Source of the DNA: Pseudopyrenochaeta lycopersici | Taxonomy: Eukaryota > Ascomycota > Dothideomycetes > Pleosporales > Pseudopyrenochaetaceae | Direction of reading: 5' to 3' | DNA length: 64,000 bases | Assembly (NCBI GenBank): GCA_003313425.1 | Contig: NHZP01000007.1 | Location: 868,001-932,000, forward strand | In this document: positions 1-10,978 of the stretch, one piece after another | Layout: every line of letters starts with the position of its first letter | Numbering within the stretch: position 1 is the stretch's first letter | Notes under the pieces: model-generated | The model's input: only the letters and a program-made list of their open reading frames with translations | Told to the model about the DNA's origin: nothing | Databases searched by the model: none | Program-made: the position numbers and the translations under genes

Positions 1-2804
1 TATGATTCGGCGTACAAAGGAGAAGGTAGAAAGCGACCTGCCCCCAAAGTCGGAGAAGATTCTGCGCGTCGAGTTGTCTGATATCCAACTTGAATACTAC
101 AAGAACATTCTCACGCGTAATTATGAAGCTCTGAACGAAGGCGGTGCTGGTCATAAACAATCGCTCTTGAATATTGTCATGGAACTCAAGAAAGCTAGCA
201 ACCACGCTTTACTCTTCCCGAATGCCGAGGCCAAGTTCTTGAAGGAGGATGCTACAAAGGATGAGACATTGAAAGCCCTCATCACAACGAGTGGTAAAAT
301 GATGCTGCTGGATCGCCTGCTTGGCAAGCTCAAAGCAGATGGCCATCGAGTCCTTATCTTCAGCCAAATGGTTCACATGCTGGACATCCTGACTGATTAC
401 CTCAAGTTGCGTAACTACACCTTCCAACGATTGGACGGTACAGTGCCCGCAAGTGAAAGAAAGGTTGCTATTGACCACTTCAACGCCCCTGGAAGTGACG
501 ACTATTGCTTTCTGCTATCCACCAGGGCTGGTGGCCTTGGTATCAATCTGATGACAGCTGACACTGTTATCATCTTTGATTCAGACTGGAATCCTCAAGC
601 TGACTTGCAAGCTATGGCACGAGCTCATCGTATTGGACAGCAAAAGCCAGTGAGCGTTTATCGTCTGGTGTCAAAAGACACAATTGAGGAAGAGATTCTG
701 GAGCGCGCTCGCAACAAACGTATGCTTGAGTTTATTACTATTCAGCGTGGTGTGACCGACCGTCAACAGAAGGAGCTGAATGATAAGATGAGCCGCGCTG
801 CGGCCGAGCCGAATTCCGCCGACGATATCAACAATATCCTCAAACGCCGTGGTCAGAAGATGTTCGAACAATCTGGAAATCAGAAGAAGCTCGAGGAGCT
901 CGATATTGACGCTGTGCTCGAAAATGCGGAAGAACACAAGACAGAACAAGCTGCCGGCCTCACTTCTGACGGTGGCGAAGAGTTTCTCAAGAATTTTGAG
1001 TACACCGATGTCAAGCTTGATCTCGAGTGGGATGATATCATTCCGAAAGAAGACCTTGATGCCGTCAAAGCCGATATCCAACAGCGAAAGGAGGAGGAAG
1101 AGACCCAAAAGTTGCTTGACGAGAGTGCGCCGCGCAAACGCAAGGCAGCGGCGGCAAGTGCACGAGAGCAACGAGCTGCGAAGAAGCGTGCTCTCGAGGC
1201 CACAAGAGTTGATGTCGATGATGACGAGCCCTCTGAGGATGACAACGTCAAACGCGATCCAAAGCGACCGCTGAACACGAAAGAGACTCGCAACCTTGTT
1301 CGGGCCTATGAACGCTATGGGTCAATTGAACAACGCGGTGACGAGATGCTTCGCGCCGCAAAGCTTGTGGGTCGAGACATGAATGTTGTTAAGAATACAC
1401 TAAACGAAGTCATCGCCGAGAGCCAAAAGCTGGTAAAGGCAGAGCAGACAAGGCTCAAAAATTTGGAGCTCGAAGCCAATAGAGTCCTCACGAAGAAGGA
1501 CAAGAAAGCTGTTCTTTTCGATTTCGGTATGGTGAAGAAGCTGAACGCCGAAACTATTATCGATCGCCCAATCGAGATGCGCCTTCTCAAAGAGGCCATT
1601 GACGTGGTTCCTGATTGGCGTAACTTTCGGATCCCCGACGCGATCAAACCAGCGAGCTACTCCTGTTCATGGGGTGCACGAGAAGATGGTATGCTCTGTA
1701 TTGGCATCTCTCGTCATGGTTATGGTGCTTGGGTCCAGATACGTGACGATTCGGAGCTTGGATTATCCGATAAATTCTATCTTGAAGAGCACCGTGTTGA
1801 TAAGAAAGAGGAACGGACTAAGACAGAAGAAAAGAACGCAAAGTCTCCTGGTGCTGTCCACTTGGTTCGTCGGGCAAATTACCTGCTCACTGTGCTGAAG
1901 GACAAAGCCGGTGTAGATCCTAACGCCAAACGTCTTATGGAGAATCATCACCGTAATAACAAGAAACATCATCTGAATATTGCGCGTCGACAGGAGAAGG
2001 GTTCCAGCGTTTCAGCTAGTCCAGCCCCTCCCAGTTCAGTGCGCAAGGGTATCTCACGCGACTCGGACAGACCTGTGCAGCGTGCGCACAGCAACAGCGA
2101 GAGTCGCCACCCCGATAACAGGCCTGATAGTCGCCAATATGAAAAGAGTAGCCATGATAGGCCTAGGCATAACGACCAATATCGATCATCTGACCTTCAT
2201 CGCAAGGAGAATCGTAATGACCGAGGAAGCATTGATCGGCGACCCCAGCATTCAGACCGAAACGGCACACCAGAAATTCGGCGGAAAGCCAGTGGCGAAG
2301 TGGATAGACACCGGCCAAAGGATGACCGACCCCGTCCTTCTGAGGAGCGACCGCGTTCGCATAGTCAGAGTCTTGTTCTCAACCGCAATGTGGAGTCGCC
2401 CAAGCCGAAAGAGAAGAAGCCTGAAGACTTCATAGAGCGAAAGCTTCGACCTGTGCGTGACAACTTAAGCCGCCTTAAAAAGGCGACTCCAAGGAACTAC
2501 CCACAAAAGGACGCCATGGTGAAGGTTCTCAAGGTAGAATTGATTGCTATTGGCAACTTTATTCGCGCAGAGACGCGTGACAACCCCGAGTTGGAAGAAC
2601 GCCTTTGGTAAGCTCACTTCTTCTCCCTCACAAGGTATATATAGCTAACGAAGCAGGGCCTTCACCGTTAACAATTACTGGCCTCGACAAAGTGTGACTG
2701 TTCCCGCAATCAAGGGAATGTATAACAAGATGTTAAGCTCTGAAATGAGCAGCAAGCCGGGTGCAAGTGTACCAGCGACCAACGGGCAGAAGAATGGATC
2801 TTGA
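1..2804 (+). CDS. chd1: CHD1-type chromatin remodeling ATPase, C-terminal part (5' end outside window)
   Basis: Nuclear ATP-dependent nucleosome remodeler of the CHD1 (S. pombe Hrp1/Hrp3) family. Exons 1-2607 and 2657-2804 with a 49-nt intron; about 917 residues are visible. The sequence enters between the two SNF2 lobes (LPPKSEKILRVEL). The helicase C lobe follows, with TRAGGLGINL near residue 175 and ARAHRIGQ near 206. A Lys/Glu-rich linker comes next, then the SANT-SLIDE DNA-binding region (about 420-610), a charged Arg/Asp/His-rich stretch (about 690-800) and a C-terminal CHCT (DUF4208) domain. The last exon completes CHCT with the family's NNYWP motif and ends SKPGASVPATNGQKNGS, which supports the splice. 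The chromodomains and first ATPase lobe lie upstream of base 1, so the ATG near base 2 is not a real start. Confidence 0.93.
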
Positions 2805-3725
2805 ACTTTGCAATGACGGCAAATATGATGTTCGGACCTGGTCAAAAATATCTATCATCCCTGCATATGGGCGTTTTCGATTTCATGGCGGCATACGGTT
2901 ACATTTTCTGCAGCATAGCGTGGGTGTTCGGGCTCGGTTGGACTACTTTACACTTGATTGTCCCGGGCACTGTTTGACCTTTTTTTTCCTGTATTGCATG
3001 GACCGCCCTACAAACAGGGTGTGTTTTATTTGGTGTTTATTTTCTCGCAAAGGTGGCGCAAAACATGGCTCAAAAGGCGATGGGCAGGCTGTTGAATGAG
3101 CATTTACGGCACAGGGCATGGAATCATTGCGTCTCTATATTTCAAAGACGAGCAGTGGTTGTGCAGAGTAGAGGAATATTGCTAGTAGCGCCTAGCATGT
3201 AGGCTCAGTAGTTGTTTCGTGGCAAGATGACATTCAATTGTATATCATTCTGATTACATAGGGTCTATGATCATGCTGTGGTGGTCACTACATTGATGCC
3301 TATTGATCTTGGTAAGCATAGCCTTGGCCTAACGTTGGCGAATGAGACATAATGGCACGAGGGATGGCTGCTGTTCAATATCCGGACGTTCGGAACCTCC
3401 ATGCTGATTGCATTCATGATAACGAGCGCATGTCACACGAGAAGCTGCCTAGGTAACTATGACAGTAGCGTGACTGTGGGGAAGTGCATGTGGCTGTCGA
3501 CGGTCGCTGGTGATGCACGGTAGGGTTGGCTAGCTGGCGATGACGTCCAATGGCAAGGGTTTTTGAAGGATCGTGCCCCTGCGGTGGACATTCTGTTGTG
3601 CCTTGCCTCCCAGGTGTGCGCCATCATGGTGTCTGCTGCATATTGATATACAGTCGCGCGACTCCCCCACACATTTACTCAACGCATGCTGATTCTCGAA
3701 ATTGATACTCTCTCTCAAGGTTGCG
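2805..3725. other. Intergenic: CHD1 3' flank and PPN1 5' flank
   Basis: No gene is supported here. Open frames are short, lack recognisable motifs and do not join to neighbours by splice sites. A T-run near 2980-2990 lies in the probable CHD1 3' untranslated region. Confidence 0.6.
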
Positions 3726-6173
3726 ATGCTGAGGCTGCGAGACGCGCTGATCTGCGGGCTGCTGCTTTGGGGAAGTGCAAAAGCAGCCCCACCAAGCCCA
3801 GCTGGAGGTGCAGCAAACAGCCGCGAGAGCGCGTCGCGGACAGCTAGTGGAAGGAAGCTCACAGGAAGATTTTTACACATCACAGGTAAGCTGGCTAGGG
3901 CCTCGTAATACCGCCTACACAACAAGCATTAACAGCATGCCCAGATTTTCATCCAGACCCCTTCTACAAAACATACTCAAGCACCGAGCAGGAGGCAGCA
4001 TGCCATCGCCAACATGGACCTGCAGGAATCTATGGCGCAGAGACTTCGGGCTGCGACAGTCCATTTTCGCTCATAAACCAGACGTTCAAATGGATAAACG
4101 ACAACATCAAGGACAATATTGACTTTGTAATATGGACGGGCGACTCCGCACGGCACGATAATGACGAGGCGATACCGCGAACGCAGAAGCAGGTCATCAA
4201 GCAAAATGAATTCATGGTCTCAAAGTTCGCAGAGGTCTTTGGGTATACCGACGACCATGATGGGCCTGCAAATGAGTTCAAAATACCCGTCGTGCCAACG
4301 TTTGGAAATAATGATATCATGCCTCACAACATCTTCCTGAGCGGACCAAACAGGTGGACGATGAAGTACTTAGATATTTGGCGGAGTGCTATACCCGAGG
4401 TGCAGAGGCATCAGTTCCAACAGGGGGGCTGGTTTTCTGTTGAGGTGATTCCAGGAAAGCTGGCGGTAATCAGTTTGAACACCATGTGAGCACAATCATA
4501 GGGAAGGAGATGAGCGCGTGTCACTGACAGATGGCAGATACTTCTTCAGCTCGAATTCGGCCACCGACGGCTGCGCCAGCAAGCACGAACCGGGTTACGA
4601 GCATATGGAATGGTTGCGCATCCAGCTCCAGATCCTGCGAGAACGCGGCATGAAGGCAATACTCATGGGCCATGTACCTCCCGCGCGAGTTGATAGCAAG
4701 GAGAGCTGGGACGAGACATGTTGGCAGAAGTACACACTATGGGTACAACAGTTCCGGGACATCATTGTTGGCAGTCTGTATGGGCACATGAACATTGACC
4801 ACTTCATGCTCCAGGACTTCGCTGATATCAGTAATGATGCGAAGAAGGGTAGGATGGCTAGCGGTGCGCAATCCTCTGTTTTAGACAGTGATATAGGCTT
4901 GTATATGGACGGCGAGGTCACGGTAGCATCTGCTTCTGACTACCTGCTCAACCTTCGACAGGCTTGGGCACAACTTCCAGCGCCGCCTACAAAGTCGAAC
5001 AAGAGAACGCCCTCAAAGTCTTTCGGTGACGAAGAACAGGCCTCTTTATGGCAGTGGCTTCTCTTCAAGGTGAAGAAGCCAGCAAAGGACGGTGACGCTG
5101 GCAAGAGTGGGAAGAAGAAGTACCTTGAGAAGATTGGAGGTAGATTCGCTGAGCGCTACGCCGTCTCCCATGTTGCGCCCAGCGTTGTGCCGAACTACTA
5201 CCCTACGCTCCGCGTCATTGAGTACAACATTACCGGTCTGGAGCTCCTCACCGTTCCTTCCACCTTCAGCCATTCAAGCCTACCCACCACGCAATTTGAC
5301 CAGCTGCCGGTCATGAACAGCGAATTTCAAGATGATGAGATATATTTAAGGGATATCGAGACGGTCTTGAAGAAGAAGCATAAAGGCAAGAAAGGTAAAA
5401 AGGGCCCCAGGAAATACAAGTTTAAAGTTCCACAAGGCCCATCAAAGTCGGCGCCACCAGGTCCGGCCTACTCACCACAGACATTTACATGGACTCGCCA
5501 TGTGCAATACTTTGCAAATCTCACAAACATTAACAACGACTTCGTTGATCCTCAGCAAGGCTCGACTCCCCAAGCACCCTCCGTAGACTCATCCACCAAC
5601 CCCATGTTCCCACATACCATCTTCGGCCTAGAAATAGGTTCAGATGGCGAAATAGAAAGCAGAGGATGGAAAGAAGGCAAGCATGGAAAACACCAGGGCA
5701 AGAAGCCACGAGCGGAACCGCATCCGAAGGATTTCGTGTTCGAAGTTGAATACGACACAAGGAAAGACAAGGGCTTTGCAGACCTTACTGTAAGAAGATG
5801 GGTGGAGTATGCGAGAAAAATCGGGCAGAGTGGCTCAAAGGCGCTAGACATTGAAGGGATCGAGGATGATTGTGAGGATGATGTTCATAAGAAAGATGAG
5901 GAAGAGGAAGATTGGGAACTCGATGAGCAGATCATTGACGGAGAGCCACTTGATGTGAATGATAAAGAATACGGTAGGGAGAGTAAAAGTGGAAAGAAAA
6001 AGCATAAAAAGCACGGGAAGCATAAGAAGAAGCATACCTCGAAGGAATGGTTTACCTTTGTCAAACGTGCGTTTGTGGGAACAATGGATCCGCACGACAT
6101 TGAAGATTTGTTCGGTGCAACATTTTCAACGGAAACCCCTGGGGAGGTAGTGGCAGAGAATATAGAGCTATGA
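3726..6173 (+). CDS. ppn1: Vacuolar endopolyphosphatase (PPN1 family)
   Basis: Metallophosphoesterase that cuts inorganic polyphosphate chains internally; the yeast protein is a vacuolar type II membrane protein. Exons 3726-3885, 3945-4485 and 4538-6173 (introns 59 and 52 nt) give 778 aa. The N-terminus has a hydrophobic signal-anchor (LICGLLLWGSAKA). Metal-binding motifs appear in order: DFHPD (about 54), GDSARHDND (about 118), GNND (about 172), GHVPP (about 276) and GHMNIDHF (about 315). These match the PPN1 arrangement, and the first motif is created exactly by the first splice. The C-terminal half carries three Lys/His-rich basic clusters (nt 5367-5430, 5660-5710, 5975-6045) and an acidic stretch between the last two. 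An in-frame ATG at 3702 could add eight residues. Confidence 0.93.
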
Positions 6174-6806
6174 GATAGAGTGCTCTTGAACTCAGGATGA
6201 TGAGATGATGGATCTGAGCGATGGCACTGATACCCTGGGGTCCGTGGTGTTGCCCCCTTGCTTTGTTGTCGCACAGCATTTGCATTGCTTTTGATCTACT
6301 GTTTATTTAGCGTGCATAGTCTTGTTGAAGTAGACGACGTCTTAATACAATAAGGAATTTTAAAATACATCCGAGAAGAAGGATTCGGTGAGATTTCGAA
6401 TCTGCATGCATACTGCTCATACGCCAAGGGGGGATTTCTCAAATGGGTTCATACAATATGATGCTTGGATTCGAAACACGATCAGAATCGAGGTCAATAG
6501 TGAAATACAGGTTGAGAGCAGAGCGATGCGCAGATCTTGAAGATGCCGAATTGGGCAAGTGTGAAAAAGTGTAGATCACCGCGCGTCATTCGCTGCCGAC
6601 CTGGGAAGGCCCATCGACGCCATGAGGCATGTTCAGTAATTGAAATGTGCTACATGTTCACAGAACAATATCTTGTGCTAAATAAGACGCATCTTCGCTT
6701 TACACGTCTTTGTATAATATGCCGTATTATTCCGGGCTCTTTTCCTTCTTCTTTGTGCAAGGCTGGCTACTTCATGTGCTGAGGTCGTTCAGGCCTGTTC
6801 TCTCTC

Positions 6807-6961
6807 AACTGGAGGCTCCGGCTTGGCAGAAAAGTGGAAGAATCAAGCGCTCACATGCCCCAAACCGAAGGCTCCCACCTGAAAGAAAGAGCTCTGGTTC
6901 TGAACTGGAGCCTTTGCGGCTGAAAATGGTTAAAGCTAGAAACTGGGCCTCCGGTTTGCTT
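6807..6961 (+). repeat. Three imperfect ~20-bp direct repeats starting AACTGG
   Basis: Related words begin at 6807 (AACTGGAGGCTCCGGCTTGG), 6903 (AACTGGAGCCTTTGCGGCTG) and 6941 (AACTGGGCCTCCGGTTTGCT). They share the AACTGG start and a GCC/CTCC/GG core. No coding frame explains them. Confidence 0.5.
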
Positions 6962-7053
6962 TTGACCGCCTTCAAGAGAGGTAAGCATACATCTAGGCAG
7001 AAGGCGCTAAGACTAATAAAGCCTCAAATTGGTGCCTTTCTACTGCCGCAAGT

Positions 7054-7251
7054 AATCGATGGGTGCAGGGCTGGGATAGTTCCCAGATCTGGAAGTAACA
7101 TAGATGAGCCAATAGGAAGAGAGCTGTATTGGAGTCTCCAATGCTCTGCTTGAGGCTGCGAAGATCCTTAGGCATTCACTGCCTGGCCACTGCAATCGAT
7201 AGGTGTTGATACTTGCCTGATATGGGAGTGACTTAAACAGCCAATAGGAAG
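7054..7251 (+). repeat. Diverged direct duplication ending in CCAATAGGAAG
   Basis: Copy 1 (7054-7119) and copy 2 (7194-7251) both begin AATCGAT(G/A)GGTG and both end AGCCAATAGGAAG. The middle part is alignable (GATCTGGAAGTAACATAGATG against GATATGGGAGTGACTTAAAC). Each copy carries a CCAAT word. The copies lie about 370-570 bp upstream of the CorA-like start codon. Confidence 0.6.
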
Positions 7252-7619
7252 CGACCTTACGGACCCTTCTTCTGTACGCGTGCGCGACGCCCATCAAACT
7301 TCACACCTTCAACATCTTGTCTTTTACTTTAATAATTTGTCCCAAACCATGTTGACTAACGTCATGATGTTGCACAGCCATCCGCGAGCGGCCTTGAGCA
7401 CGCTGCAATGTGAGACCTTGTGCCTGAAAGTGGCCGCCAGAGGGACGCATGACCTCCCACCTGAGAGTCCACGCACGACAAATATCCAAAGCCAGAGTCG
7501 CACGAGCTTGGATCAGCGGCGACTTGTCTAAGACTTGCAATCTTGCAGATATCGCTACTAATCACAACCCTCTCAGACGCTGCTAATGCGCCAACCTCTC
7601 TGTCTCCACCACACAAGCC

Positions 7620-9512
7620 ATGGCAGGGCCCTTCCGACCAGCCTCGCCCGCAGAAAACCTCCCATCATACTACCAAGATCTAGGCGATGAGAACATTCAG
7701 CACTGCTTCCGCAACTTCGACCTTGACAGTAATTTCGACTTGTTTGACAGACAGACACGTAACCCTAGGAGCAGTAACTTCTGCATAGACTTTGGCGAAG
7801 GTGATGCATTCTGTGCTTTCGATCTAGATGCGCACTCGTATGGAAAACTGTTGACGGCGCCAAGGCCAACGTATTTGCATACACGATGGATCAATATCTG
7901 GATGCCGTACAATCAAAAAGACCTGATTCGAACGCTGGCCGGACACTTTGACTTCACTCCGCGGCTGCTTGGGATGATGCGCAGTGACCCAGTCCCACTG
8001 CGATCTGAATCATTGCGTAGGAAGAAAAGCTCTTCGACACTGCGGTCCCGTTTATCACACAAATCAAACAAATCTGCTTCTATCCAGGCGAGAGTGAAAG
8101 AAGCAAATGCAACTGCCCTGGGCTCGGAAGAAAGTATTGGAATGACGGAGATGATGCATTCTACCCAACTGGAGATGGTGCGGGATTTGAGCCATTATCA
8201 GCTTGTTGATGATGTTTGGCATTGGAGTACCGTGGACTGGGGTCGACGATGTATGTTCTGATTCGAGATATTGTGTGTTTTGCTAATAAGTACACAGTTA
8301 TGTCGATTGGATATAACTCGTTGCACAACGTGCATACGAAGCAGAGGGAGGAGCATCCAGATGAGACAGACCGGAGTAAGGACATGCCTCACGGAAAACG
8401 TGTCTGGAACTGGCTTCTATTGTGCGAAGATAAAACAGTCATATCCGTCTCAGAAGATCCCTTCCCGTTCAGCAACGGCGATCTACGCGCACAAGATTTG
8501 AAGATGCTGTTTACGACACGAAGGAACCTTGTGAATGTCTTCCGACAGCTGACGAAAGCACCAACACCACTTAGTGATGCCGCACTTCAACAGCTACCAA
8601 TCCGGCACCGCGTCGGTAACAGTAATGAGGAGACTGCGCATCGCCCCACAGACGCCCCAGGACTACTCTTTTACTACTTGTTCGAAGACTGGGGGGCGAC
8701 TTTCAACTTGATCTCTCGTCGAGAACATGGCTACGCTGCAGAGCTAGATCGACTGGTGAGTAAAACATCCTATCTTTCAAGCACCGTTAGTATTGACAAC
8801 TTCCCAGCGACAAGAGATGCTGGTAACAGCTAACTTGACTCATGTTGACCAACTCCACCACATCGGCTGCCAACTGGCTGTCTTGAAGCGCGTTTATCAG
8901 AGCTACGAAATGATCATCGAGCGCGTCTTAAAGAAGCAGGAAGCCACGCTCGCCAGCCTGAAAAACTCCCACATCATGTCCGGCGATCAGTCGCTGGCCT
9001 CTTTGGTGCCTGGTGTCGGATCGCCAGGACCAACGATGCCAGAAGCAGATAGTTTGCTCGGCGTATCACTCAGCTCAGCTGCCAGGGTACGCTTTGAAAG
9101 GCTCAAAGATCGCATTATGCTCTACGCTTTAAGTGAGATTCAAGAATGTCTGGACCAGAAGGAATCCCTCGTCATGATGAACTTCAACCTTATTGCAATC
9201 AAGGAGTCCTTCAGCGTCGAGCGACTGACATGGGTAACTCTACTTCTTGCAAAGATCACTATCTTGTTCACCCCGGTAACTCTTATGACGGGTTACTTCT
9301 CCATTCAGTTCAAAAATACCGAGTTCGAAATCCGGAGCTATTGGTGGACGTTCGCGATCGTCTTTGGCTTATCCTTGGGCTTGCTGTTCTTGTTCAGCTT
9401 TTTCAGTGGGACGTTTTCGGGCAAGATCATCACGAAAAGTTGGGGTCGAATGGTGTATGATGTCAGTAGAAGGTGGTGGGTGCATCGAAAAAAGAGAGGC
9501 AAGGTTTTGTGA
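7620..9512 (+). CDS. CorA-like metal-transporter-family membrane protein without a GMN motif
   Basis: Fungal protein with the architecture of the CorA Mg2+ transporter superfamily: a large soluble N-terminal region, long helices, then two closely spaced C-terminal membrane helices. Exons 7620-8250, 8298-8755 and 8808-9512 (introns 47 and 52 nt) give 597 aa. Joins are phase-consistent (GRR/FMSIGYN and LDRL/RQEML). The helix-rich segment around residues 365-500 (LAVLKRVYQSYEMIIERVL) precedes TM1 (about 505-528) and TM2 (about 541-565). Canonical CorA proteins have G-M-N at the end of TM1; here the corresponding place reads MTGYFSIQF. Mg2+ transport should therefore not be assumed; this is a CorA-like fold of unknown substrate. 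The start ATG directly follows the pyrimidine-rich leader. Confidence 0.8.
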
Positions 9513-10978
9513 AGCCTAAGGTTAAGTGTCGGCTGTCTAGCAATGATGCGCCTCTATGTCAGGCGTCAGCGCACCTATGAAGCATGAGTACCTGCCAAAC
9601 TTAAGTGAGGTTTCAGTCCTCAGCCAGCCTTCATGTCAGCGACGCTATTTTTCCTATGCATATCAGGCACAGAATTTACATCGACTATCATTAGGCATAA
9701 ACGCCTACGCGATCTGGTTCCACATCCACTCCCTCGGTTCTCTTAGCTTGAATAGACGACCTTGATGTGGGGACCTTCATTCAGGGGAAATGCTGCTCCC
9801 TCAAGGCTGCCTGGTGAAGACGAAGAAGTGTGGCGCATGCAACGAAACGAAAGTGCGGGTCGCCTAAAGATATCCGGTGGTTTGATGCCCTCTCCACCTC
9901 CACAACAATGCCCACTATTGGGCGATCCTCCGCACTTTTATATCAAGATCTACATCGGACCTTCATGCGTAGTCCGTGAAATTATACGAGATGCATAAAG
10001 CTAACTTTGCATGGTCTCTGATTAGTCCGGAGAGAAAGTGCCGGGGCGCGCTGATCCATACGAATGCGTCTGACACAACTCCGACAAGATTCGCGGATCT
10101 TCCTTGATCATCAAAACATAGCCTTGATTGAAAGAGGCGTTGTGTTGCCCGTTGCGTCCCTTTCACGAGTCATTCATCCTGAGTCCAGTCACGGTAGGCA
10201 GTTCAGTTATCCCAACGCCTCGGAAACTTTGTGCAAGCCTCATTTCACAAGAGCCCAACGCACCTAGACCGAAGACAGTTCATATACGATGATCGCATCC
10301 GGGATTATGGCGTGACTCTTTAAAATATTTGGCCGATTCGATGGAATGATTAAGCCTTATTGCAAGACATCGCTTATGCTTCGCTCAGCATGCACTCTGA
10401 TACGCTCTGGCAGCGTCAACACGGATGCTCCCTTCACATACATTAACTTTGTGGTGATCGGCAAGAAGTGTGACTACAGTGGCCGTACACATGAGAAGGT
10501 AAGGGGACAAATGCAACCTTCAGGGCGCATTTCACATTGATATTACTCGCAGCTTGCCTCATACTCCTAGGGTAGTTTATGCGCTAAAAGACCCGGATCC
10601 TACGTGATGGTTCCGCGAGCAGCAGCACATCCTGAGACGGCTCGTCTTGGGCATCATGGGACCCCTACAGCACTCAAACCACTGTCTCGTTATCGATCAT
10701 CCTGGAGCACGGGACGATGGAAGCACTAGGTTGTTCCGCATCCAATGAAAGCATCACCGTTGGCTTTGTCGAAGACGAAAAGAACGCTACTCGGAAGCGA
10801 CCCGTCCCTTATATACTTTTGTTAAGAGTGTACCATGTTCCCCAAATGCCCCAGTGGGTCTCACCTTTAGGTGGAGTCTGTCACTGTCCATCATTGAACT
10901 TTCGGCGTCGCAAGCAATACTGATCCTATTTGCTGAACGCTATCTAACAATACTTTGGTCTTTCCCTCGAGCGTCAAC
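9513..10978. other. Intergenic; no supported gene
   Basis: Small open frames occur on both strands, but none has a recognisable motif or a start/splice structure. The last 40 bases are pyrimidine-rich and lead into the ATG at 10979. Confidence 0.55.

Larger units (their letters stand above)
6174..7619. other. Intergenic with diverged repeats; no supported gene
   Basis: No coding region is supported between PPN1 and the CorA-like gene. The stretch holds two sets of imperfect repeats (listed separately). Pyrimidine-rich sequence at 7561-7619 directly precedes the next start codon and looks like a fungal promoter/5' leader. Confidence 0.55.

Noticed and set aside
2761..3099. 112-codon plus-strand frame after CHD1
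   Set aside because: It overlaps the spliced CHD1 last exon in another frame and has no motif.
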